Shown here piece by piece: positions 12,198 through 17,804 of a DNA stretch of 17,804 nt. Position numbers and translations under genes: made by a program. Positions within the stretch are counted from its first letter, which is position 1. The number at the start of each line of letters is the position of its first letter. Under the pieces are notes generated by a model. It was not told the DNA's origin. It ran no database searches and saw only the letters and a list, made by a program, of their open reading frames with translations. This stretch comes from Candidatus Gerdarchaeota archaeon (GTDB taxonomy: Archaea > Asgardarchaeota > Heimdallarchaeia > JABLTI01), in contig JAEORJ010000284.1 in the NCBI GenBank assembly GCA_016840945.1, forward strand, positions 1 to 17,804, in the 5' to 3' direction.

Positions 12198-13931
12198 ATG
12201 GAAGAGAAAAAATCATCAGATTTTCTCTGGAAAATAGTACTCTGTGGAGATTCCTTTGTAGGAAAAACCACAATAAGAAAGAGAGCAATGGGAGAGCATT
12301 TTGCTGAGGAATATATCTCTACAGTGGGAGCTGATTTTTCCTCTTATAAATTAAAATTAGGAGACTTAATGATTGGCTTTCAAGTATGGGATTTAGCTGG
12401 GCAAGACAAGTATAAATACATACGTTCAAGTTTTTATGGTGGAGCAACAGGATGTTTCTTAGTATTTGACACTACAAATCCAAAATCAATGAAAAGCTTG
12501 TCAACCTGGGTTGATGAAGCTATTAGATATTCAAATGGCACCATAGAAATTTTTGTTATTTGTGCCAATAAAGTTGATTTATTGGATCAACGAGAAATTA
12601 CCGAAGAAATGGGCGAAAAATACGCTCAAGCATTAAAAGAAAGCTCAGGGTTACAATGTGAGTATATTGAAACTTCAGCTTTAACTGGAGAGAATATTGA
12701 TATCGCTTTTGATTTAATGGCTAAGTGTTTATTAGAACGAGAAGGTATTAGACCTATAAAACATAAAGAGGAATACATTGAACCAATAAAAACTACCGAA
12801 ATTGAACAGCCAACAAAACCAATCGCTGTAGAACAACCAACACCTGATTCTATGAAAACTTTAGCTGAAGAACCAATTGAGGTTACAGAAGCAGCTGTAG
12901 CAGCAGCAAGTGCAACAATTGTTATTGAAGATGATGATAGTGAAGAGACTGAAAGATTAATAGCTGAAGTTATGGCTGTATTATCTGAAACTGATGAAGT
13001 AATTATCGGCAGAGAAATAACTGATCAGGGAGAAAAAGCTATCACTGTACCTAAAAAGAAGATTGAAAAAGAAAGGGTTATAGATGAAAAACCAAGGATA
13101 AGTTCTGAATTAGAAAACGTATTGATTCAGATTAATCAAAGACTTGATAGTTTAACTCAGAGACTAAAAGGATTAGAAGTGGAAATCTCACAAGTAAAAG
13201 TCCCTGAGGAAGAAGAAGAGGTTTTTGAAGAAGAGCTAGAGGATATTGATGAAACACTAGAGTCTATTGTTGATGTAAGAGACGAGTTAGGGGCTATTAC
13301 ACCATTAGCATCAGATGTCGCAACTTCAATAGAGGAAGAGGAAGAAGAATTTGATGATGAAATTGATTTAGATTCATCTATAGAAGAAGAATATGAAGAA
13401 GAACCTATCACTACAACAGAAGTTGATGAATCCTTTAATGAAACAAAAATCCTAACTGAAGAAGAACGGTTAAATAAAGATCAAGAAGTTTTAGAAAGTC
13501 TTCTAACAGAACCTGTTGAACCTTCAATTACTATTGAAGAAGAACAAAAGGATGAAAAAATATCAGTAGATGAGAAATCTATTCAAGAACCAAATATCCC
13601 ACCAATAGAACAGTTAGTGGAAATACCTGGGGAAGAATTGATTGATATACCAGATGAAGAACCATTGGTTTCACTTGATAAAAGTAAAGAAATTCCCACT
13701 AAAGAAGATGATACAGGTGTAATAGGTACGGAATTATCAAGTGCAATGATATCTGAATTGAAAGATATGTCTGAAGAAGAAGAAAATGAATCGGAAGAAA
13801 AGATCCAACAATCATTAAAGCTTGATCAAGGTGAAAATAAACGTGCTTGTCCAATTTGTGGAGAAGAGGTAAAATATATTCGCCAATATAATAAATACTA
13901 TTGTGTAAAATGTGGACGTTATCTAATCTAG
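12198..13931 (+). CDS. Rab/Ras-like GTPase with acidic tail and C-terminal zinc ribbon
   Basis: A 577-residue three-part protein. Residues 8-185 form a Rab-like GTPase with all signatures: G1 GDSFVGKT (17-24), G2 threonine 42 in YISTVGADF, G3 WDLAGQ (64-69) with the catalytic glutamine, G4 NKVD (124-127) and G5 ETSAL (158-162). The switch region RSSFYGGATG is very Rab-like. Residues about 190-545 are a strongly acidic, low-complexity tail rich in Glu, Asp and Ser, with a short helical coiled-coil candidate near 300-335 (LENVLIQINQRLDSLTQRL). The last 30 residues form a zinc ribbon, C551-x2-C554-x14-C569-x2-C572. No prenylation cysteine is present, so membrane attachment as in eukaryotic Rabs is not expected. 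AAGGTGG before ATG 12198 supports the start. The gene is divergent from the zinc-finger/GRAM-like gene. Confidence 0.9.
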   Translation: MEEKKSSDFLWKIVLCGDSFVGKTTIRKRAMGEHFAEEYISTVGADFSSYKLKLGDLMIGFQVWDLAGQDKYKYIRSSFYGGATGCFLVFDTTNPKSMKSLSTWVDEAIRYSNGTIEIFVICANKVDLLDQREITEEMGEKYAQALKESSGLQCEYIETSALTGENIDIAFDLMAKCLLEREGIRPIKHKEEYIEPIKTTEIEQPTKPIAVEQPTPDSMKTLAEEPIEVTEAAVAAASATIVIEDDDSEETERLIAEVMAVLSETDEVIIGREITDQGEKAITVPKKKIEKERVIDEKPRISSELENVLIQINQRLDSLTQRLKGLEVEISQVKVPEEEEEVFEEELEDIDETLESIVDVRDELGAITPLASDVATSIEEEEEEFDDEIDLDSSIEEEYEEEPITTTEVDESFNETKILTEEERLNKDQEVLESLLTEPVEPSITIEEEQKDEKISVDEKSIQEPNIPPIEQLVEIPGEELIDIPDEEPLVSLDKSKEIPTKEDDTGVIGTELSSAMISELKDMSEEEENESEEKIQQSLKLDQGENKRACPICGEEVKYIRQYNKYYCVKCGRYLI

Positions 13932-13940
13932 ACAGAATAG

Positions 13941-13976
13941 GCTAATATTAATGTAAATAAATACGTAAATATTAGC
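13941..13976 (+). terminator. 9-bp inverted repeat after the Rab-like GTPase gene
   Basis: GCTAATATT (13941-13949) and AATATTAGC (13968-13976) are exact complements around an 18-base loop, beginning 10 bases after the TAG stop. No T-tract follows, so it could be a weak terminator, an RNA-processing signal or an operator for the next gene. Confidence 0.3.
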
Positions 13977-14005
13977 TAGGAACAACCACATAATTTTATT
14001 TTCTA

Positions 14006-14059
14006 ATGGAAATACCACTATTTCTAACATCCACAAAAGATAAAAGAGAAATCCTCTAA
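14006..14059 (+). other. 17-codon upstream ORF with TAATG overlap, within a 13-bp direct repeat
   Basis: ATG 14006 opens a 17-codon frame (MEIPLFLTSTKDKREIL) whose TAA stop at 14057-14059 overlaps the ATG at 14059 of the next gene. The 13-mer TCTAATGGAAATA occurs at 14002-14014 and again at 14055-14067, and each copy contains one of the two ATGs. No strong Shine-Dalgarno precedes either. It may be a leader peptide for coupled translation, or a by-product of a small local duplication. Confidence 0.35.
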
Positions 14060-14694
14060 TGGAAATAAGGGTAAGTAATGTGAATACCGAATCATTTGGA
14101 AAAACTGAATTATTTCTCTGGGAAAGAGCAAGCCCAGAAGAAACCATTAAGCTCCTAAAAGATGCCTATGATTTCTTTGGTAAGCAAGCAGTAAAGGAAT
14201 CATACAAAGTTTTTGCTTTAAAGGTTGTAGCAAAATACATTGCTAAAGCAGGCTTCCCTCGCGATCAACAAGCATTAAATGCTGCCGCATTATATGTTGC
14301 TTATCGTTTACCAGCAACACATCCAAATCATAGTTCAAGAAAAGAGTTTGCTGATAGACTAAACGTTTCAGAAACAAGTTTGGATTGGTATGTAACATCA
14401 ATAATAGAGAATCTAGAATTCTTTGTTTTAAGAGATAGGAAAAATTTCCCTTACTATCTAGAAAGAGATGGAATTACTTTTGCAGTGATATCTTCAGTAG
14501 TGAAAGTCTATGTCGAGGAAGCTATTGTTCAAGGATTAGCAGAAATTAAGCCTTTTGAAGTAAAAGCAATAATAGATCAAATTTTGGATATGCTGATAAC
14601 TAAATTACGAATTATCCCACCTGTTTTTCGACGAGATTTAGGAACAAAAATAGAAGCAGAGTTACATGAAGAATTTTCCAATGCTATGCTCTAA
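14059..14694 (+). CDS. Putative cyclin-box (TFIIB-core-like) protein without zinc ribbon
   Basis: A 211-residue, mostly helical protein. The central part (about 48-125) resembles one cyclin repeat of TFB: a leading helix with FALKVVAKYIAKAGFPRD, then ALNAAALYVAYRL (compare TASAIYIACR in the TFB of this window), then SSRKEFADRLNVSETSLDWY matching the helix-turn-helix 'eia..a.vs...l' part, and a closing ENLEFFVLRD helix. The C-terminal half (about 130-205) is helical and may be a diverged second repeat. No cysteine pairs and no B-reader are present, so it is not a normal TFB. It might be a transcription cofactor or a cyclin-like scaffold. The family assignment is tentative. It precedes truA by 36 bases and is probably co-transcribed with it. 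Confidence 0.6.
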   Translation: MEIRVSNVNTESFGKTELFLWERASPEETIKLLKDAYDFFGKQAVKESYKVFALKVVAKYIAKAGFPRDQQALNAAALYVAYRLPATHPNHSSRKEFADRLNVSETSLDWYVTSIIENLEFFVLRDRKNFPYYLERDGITFAVISSVVKVYVEEAIVQGLAEIKPFEVKAIIDQILDMLITKLRIIPPVFRRDLGTKIEAELHEEFSNAML

Positions 14695-14730
14695 GAGTAA
14701 CTTTCAAATGAGTAATAGGTTGGTGAAAAT

Positions 14731-15570
14731 ATGAAGAGATATGCAGTGAAAATAGCTTATTTAGGTGCTGCATATCAAGGTTTTCAAAGACAAATTGATG
14801 ATATTAAAACAATTGAGAGAGAAATCATCACCACATTACAGAATTTAGGGATTATCGATGATGCATCAACAGCAAGATATTCAGCCGCTGGAAGAACAGA
14901 TAGGGGTGTAAATGCTTTAGGTCAGGTTATAGCATTTGATGCGAAAAGAGAAATTCATTTAGAAGAATTAAATCAAAATTTACCGCGAGATATTTTTCCT
15001 TGGGCGATAGCTGAAGTAGAAGAGTCATTCAACGCAAGAAGGGATGCTCTTATGAGAACATACAAGATGTACTATCCTTATAGTGGAGAATCTTTAAAGC
15101 AAATGAAAAAGGCATTAATGAAAATAGAAGGAACGCATGATTTTACTAAATTATGTAAAAAACCAGATATTTTACCAAATGGAGAAAAAAAATCTACTGT
15201 ACTAACAATTGAAAATGCAACAGTGAAATATCACAAAAAAAACAATTTATTAGAATTTACCTTTAGCTCAAGAAGTTTTTTATGGAATCAAATACGGAAG
15301 ATGGTTTCTTTAATAATTGATATTGGATCTGGTAAATATGATTTAACAATAATCGATGAAGTTTTTAATATACAATCTGTATTACCAAAAGGGGGGATAA
15401 AACCAGTTCCACCAGATGGTCTGATTTTATATGATATACAATACCCAAAAGCAATTCATTTTCAAAAAATTGAGAAAAAACAAATCATTCATTCAAAATT
15501 AATACGATTTTTAAATAAATATAATTCATTAACTTTAGCACTCAATTTAATGAAAAAAGAAATACTGTGA
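14731..15570 (+). CDS. truA: tRNA pseudouridine synthase TruA
   Basis: A 279-residue enzyme that converts uridine to pseudouridine in the tRNA anticodon arm (positions 38-40 in bacterial TruA; archaeal relatives may differ). Evidence: the opening VKIAYLGAAYQGFQRQ, the catalytic aspartate in GRTDRGVNALGQV (Asp57), SFNARRDAL followed by RTYKMYY, HDFTKLCK, the SFLWNQIRKMV core strand-helix, and the C-terminal PVPPDGLILYDI block. A Lys/Ile-rich tail of about 45 residues follows, which is longer than in the minimal bacterial enzyme. A GGTG Shine-Dalgarno lies just before ATG 14731. The stop codon is only 26 bases from the convergent propeller gene, with no clear terminator between them. Confidence 0.94.
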   Translation: MKRYAVKIAYLGAAYQGFQRQIDDIKTIEREIITTLQNLGIIDDASTARYSAAGRTDRGVNALGQVIAFDAKREIHLEELNQNLPRDIFPWAIAEVEESFNARRDALMRTYKMYYPYSGESLKQMKKALMKIEGTHDFTKLCKKPDILPNGEKKSTVLTIENATVKYHKKNNLLEFTFSSRSFLWNQIRKMVSLIIDIGSGKYDLTIIDEVFNIQSVLPKGGIKPVPPDGLILYDIQYPKAIHFQKIEKKQIIHSKLIRFLNKYNSLTLALNLMKKEIL

Positions 15571-15596
15571 AAGTCATTAATGCAAATAATAAATCA

Positions 15597-16874
15597 TTAA
15601 ATGGTATAATGTGCTAGCCACATATCAGTATCGGATAAAACATTAGTTATAAAACCAGAGACATAAATACCCGAGCTGTTATCATAAATAATACCAAAAC
15701 CACCATCACATAAGTTATCAGTACCTGAAATAATTAGTTTAGTAATGAGCTTAAGTTCAAGATTGAATTTTGCTAATATAATATTCTGATTACCTTCAGG
15801 CTCAGTATAAACGCCATTGATGTAAAGAAAATTATTGATTCTAATTATAGAGTAAGCAACATCCTCACCATTACCAGGACCATTCAAAATATAATTATTA
15901 AGTATATCAAGATTAGAATCTAATTCAGCAAGCCAAATATTATAACCTTCTCCAACTTCACTTATAGTGCCTGATACAAAGAGTCTATTAGTTTCATCAA
16001 ATAAGATACCATAACCTTTGTCTTCTTCTGTAGTTAAACCAGCAATAATTGAATAATCAAGATAATTAAGAGAATTACTGAATTTTCCAAGCCAAATATC
16101 ATAACCTGTTGTTAAAGTAGTCATTGAACCACTCGCATAAATATCACCATTAGTGCTTTCAGTTAGAAAACGAGCTTTATCAGTGCTATTCGCGGGTCCG
16201 TTAATGATCATTTCAGATATAGGATTAAGATTAGTATCAAATTTTCCAATATAACAATCATTACCAGTCTCCAAACATGTTACAGTTCCTGCGATTAAAA
16301 GATAATGATCGCTTGTATAAAGAATGCCATAACCATCATCTGTAGAGCTAGCATTACCATTTATAGTAATATAATCCTGAAGAACAAGGTTGAAGTCATA
16401 TTTCGCTAACCAAATATTATGGTCTTCAGCAATTTCAGATATATAACCTACAACAAAAAGGTAGCTACCATCTGAAGCAAGAGTGTATCCCATATCATCG
16501 CTATTTGCGGGTCCGTTAAATGTGTTTTCAGTTTGAAGGTTTAATTCACTATCGAATTTGCCCAACCAAATATTTGTCCCCTCTCCAGGTACAGAAACAT
16601 ATCCAGTAGTAAATAAAAAATTACTGAATTCATTATAATATAATCCAACAGCTAAATCTGCACCATTATTTCCACCATCCATAATAATAGATTTCTCAAG
16701 GGAGAAATGGTATTCAGGAATTCTTGGACGAAAATAAAAGATATAGAGAAGAGGTGCGAGAATAAGAATTAATGAGATGATTATAACAGAAACAATTAAT
16801 GATATACGCTTTACTTTTGCATTAACATTATAGAATAATCTTCTAAGCAAAAATGATCCCCCAAATGATATCAT
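15597..16874 (-). CDS. Membrane-anchored seven-repeat beta-propeller protein
   Basis: A 425-residue protein. A basic N-terminus (LLRR, VKR) precedes one hydrophobic helix (about 24-48, ISLIVSVIIISLILILAPLL), after which the chain should lie outside the cell. The rest comprises seven repeats of about 50 residues with the pattern [I/N]-G-x-x-N-x-x-D-x-G-Y-x-I ... L-Y-x-x-G-x-I-S ... G-x-N-I-W-L-A-K-F-D-x-N-L. Well-preserved copies include NIWLGKFD, NIWLAKYD, DIWLGKF, NIWLAEL and DMWLAHY. Seven repeats suit a closed seven-bladed propeller, a common ligand- or protein-binding surface domain. The specific function is unknown. There is no lipobox cysteine, so the helix is an uncleaved anchor. A minus-strand TATA box about 30 bases before ATG 16874 suggests a very short leader. 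Confidence 0.82.
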   Translation of the reverse strand: MISFGGSFLLRRLFYNVNAKVKRISLIVSVIIISLILILAPLLYIFYFRPRIPEYHFSLEKSIIMDGGNNGADLAVGLYYNEFSNFLFTTGYVSVPGEGTNIWLGKFDSELNLQTENTFNGPANSDDMGYTLASDGSYLFVVGYISEIAEDHNIWLAKYDFNLVLQDYITINGNASSTDDGYGILYTSDHYLLIAGTVTCLETGNDCYIGKFDTNLNPISEMIINGPANSTDKARFLTESTNGDIYASGSMTTLTTGYDIWLGKFSNSLNYLDYSIIAGLTTEEDKGYGILFDETNRLFVSGTISEVGEGYNIWLAELDSNLDILNNYILNGPGNGEDVAYSIIRINNFLYINGVYTEPEGNQNIILAKFNLELKLITKLIISGTDNLCDGGFGIIYDNSSGIYVSGFITNVLSDTDMWLAHYTI

Positions 16875-16897
16875 CTATTATAATAATGATTAAAGAA

Positions 16898-16909
16898 CAG
16901 TTTATAATA
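16898..16909 (-). promoter_or_regulatory. TATA box of the propeller gene
   Basis: Minus-strand TATTATAAACTG is centred about 30 bases before ATG 16874 and predicts a transcript start within a few bases of the start codon. The remaining 16910-17113 stretch is very AT-rich; no gene or stable hairpin was seen there. Confidence 0.45.
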
Positions 16910-17113
16910 TTTTTTCAATTTTCACTATTTATGTATTCAGAATTAATATCCACGAAAAAGAGAATTATAAATCTAATAAAGATAAATTCATTTGCCTGCA
17001 AAAGTATTGCATTAAGGAATAATCGAAAAATCATTAGATAAGAAAAAATTAGAATTTTAAAAAAGTTTAATTTTTATACTAAAGGATATAAAACATTGGT
17101 TATCCTAATTTTT

Positions 17114-17804
17114 TCAGTAAAATTTATGTTTCTCAATTTTGCAAATATCTGCATAAATACAATTTTGGTTATAGCAATCAAAATCAAATTTCTCTTTAGA
17201 AATATTTTCAAAAATTATTTTCAATTCATCACTAAAATTAACCAATTCTTGCTCAGTTATTTTACAAATTATATCATAACCTAATTCATAGTAATAACAC
17301 CCAATTTCAATAATGTCATAAACAAATGCATCATTCTCTTCATTTTCAAGTCTATAATCATTGAATAAATTTGCATAGAAAATTAATTCTAATCGATCAT
17401 TTGTATGTGGTTTCGCTTTATAATCAATAAGTCTTATACCTTCACCATTTACACACATCTCAAGACAATCAATAGAACCTCTTTGTCGTTTTGTCATCAA
17501 TCGCAATTCATTGCAAAAAGGCATCCAATAATCGGGGTCGGTTTCAAATCTCTTTTGTTGGTGCAACCAAAATAGTAATTTAATTTCATTTGAGGTAATC
17601 TCATCTGGTGGTTCTGGTTCAGTTATTCGTTGCCAATATTCTCGATGAAAAGTTTCAAAGAATGTATGATCTATTATTCCTTGAAGATTTTTATCACCAA
17701 AATCACGTATAAAGTAGCTGGTTCTGCTTCTTCTCTTTTTCATAAAAGCTGCTTTACTTGGTAGCGGATTGAGAATGCGATGTATACGGAATTTTTGCGA
17801 GCAG
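17114..17804 (-). CDS. Cas4/RecB-like PD-(D/E)XK nuclease, N-terminus beyond the window
   Basis: A partial gene. The frame stays open from the right edge through ATG 17743, so that ATG is probably internal. The edge residues CSQKFRIHRILNPLPSKAA resemble the N-terminal 'C-P-x-K-F' segment of Cas4/RecB-family nucleases and supply an N-terminal cysteine (codon 17803-17801). From ATG 17743 the core runs FCNELRLM (Glu79), RGSIDCLE (Asp92) and IRLIDYKAKP with Asp107-x-Lys109, the metal-binding PD-(D/E)XK pattern. LELIFYANL follows at the usual QL-x-x-Y-A position. Near the C-terminus, C190-x4-C195-x5-C201 would complete a four-cysteine Fe-S site as in Cas4, AddB and Dna2. No cas gene or CRISPR array lies in the window, so a repair or stand-alone role is more likely. 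Confidence 0.75.
   Translation of the reverse strand, partial: CSQKFRIHRILNPLPSKAAFMKKRRSRTSYFIRDFGDKNLQGIIDHTFFETFHREYWQRITEPEPPDEITSNEIKLLFWLHQQKRFETDPDYWMPFCNELRLMTKRQRGSIDCLEMCVNGEGIRLIDYKAKPHTNDRLELIFYANLFNDYRLENEENDAFVYDIIEIGCYYYELGYDIICKITEQELVNFSDELKIIFENISKEKFDFDCYNQNCIYADICKIEKHKFY

Noticed and set aside
13157..13411. Minus-strand open frame rich in serine
   Set aside because: It is the antisense reading of the Glu-rich tail of the Rab-like GTPase; GAA/GAG/GAT codons read as Ser and Phe on the other strand.
13923..14147. Minus-strand 74-residue open frame with hydrophobic stretches
   Set aside because: It overlaps the start of the cyclin-box gene and the intergenic palindrome, and has no ribosome binding site or family motif.
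15571..15596. CATTAATG palindrome and TCATTAA repeats between truA and the propeller gene as a terminator
   Set aside because: The palindrome is only eight bases with no loop and no T-tract, so it is too weak to call.
16853..17284. Two short plus-strand frames rich in Ile, Phe and Asn
   Set aside because: Their composition follows the AT-rich sequence, one overlaps the nuclease gene, and no start signals are present.
1..17804. CRISPR array, tRNA, rRNA, insertion sequence or prophage
   Set aside because: No regularly spaced repeats, cloverleaf, transposase or phage motif was found. The Cas4-like nuclease alone is not evidence for CRISPR.

Overview
The window looks like a piece of an archaeal chromosome, most likely from an Asgard (Promethearchaeota) lineage. 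It is AT-rich, by eye about one third G+C. Archaeal markers are a complete TFB with zinc ribbon and two cyclin repeats, an RFC small subunit, strong TATA boxes about 25 bases before start codons, and many genes with little or no leader. The Asgard assignment is an inference. It rests on several eukaryote-like proteins together: a Rab-like GTPase with a long acidic tail and zinc ribbon, an MglA-like GTPase, a zinc-finger/coiled-coil/GRAM-like protein and a stand-alone PLAT-like protein. No rRNA, tRNA, CRISPR array, insertion sequence or phage gene was seen.

Layout. 1-930: two small genes, a TerB-like duplicated helical protein and a 50-residue ribbon-helix-helix regulator, with unusually dense palindromes and hairpins around them. 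928-2226: adenosylhomocysteinase (+), ending at a GAAA-tetraloop terminator shared with the convergent RFC small subunit. 2258-10189: a long minus-strand run. In transcription order it is MglA-like GTPase, 1-Cys BCP peroxiredoxin, YyaL/SSP411-type thioredoxin-fold protein, UDP-sugar 6-dehydrogenase, PLAT-like protein, TFB and RFC-S. Most have their own TATA box, so this looks like a series of single genes rather than one operon. 10329-11837 (-): zinc-finger/coiled-coil/GRAM-like protein. 11838-12197: a 360-base divergent promoter region. 12198-15570 (+): Rab-like GTPase with zinc ribbon, cyclin-box protein and TruA. 15597-16874 (-): membrane-anchored seven-repeat beta-propeller. 17114 to the right edge (-): a Cas4/RecB-like PD-(D/E)XK nuclease whose N-terminus lies outside the window.

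How the genes fit together. The housekeeping genes cover the SAM cycle (AhcY), the replication clamp loader (RFC-S), transcription initiation (TFB plus a cyclin-box protein), tRNA pseudouridylation (TruA), peroxide defence (BCP) and activated sugar-acid synthesis. The most interesting part is 9611-13931, where two different small GTPases flank a protein that joins a cross-brace-like zinc cluster, coiled coils, a GRAM/PH-like domain and a SHOCT-like tail. That arrangement resembles a GTPase with a candidate membrane-binding effector. The link is inferred from domain logic and gene order only. A second focus is the small ribbon-helix-helix gene at 611-763. Its leader can fold to cover part of its ribosome binding site, and it carries 6-base repeats one helical turn apart, which suggests self-regulation.
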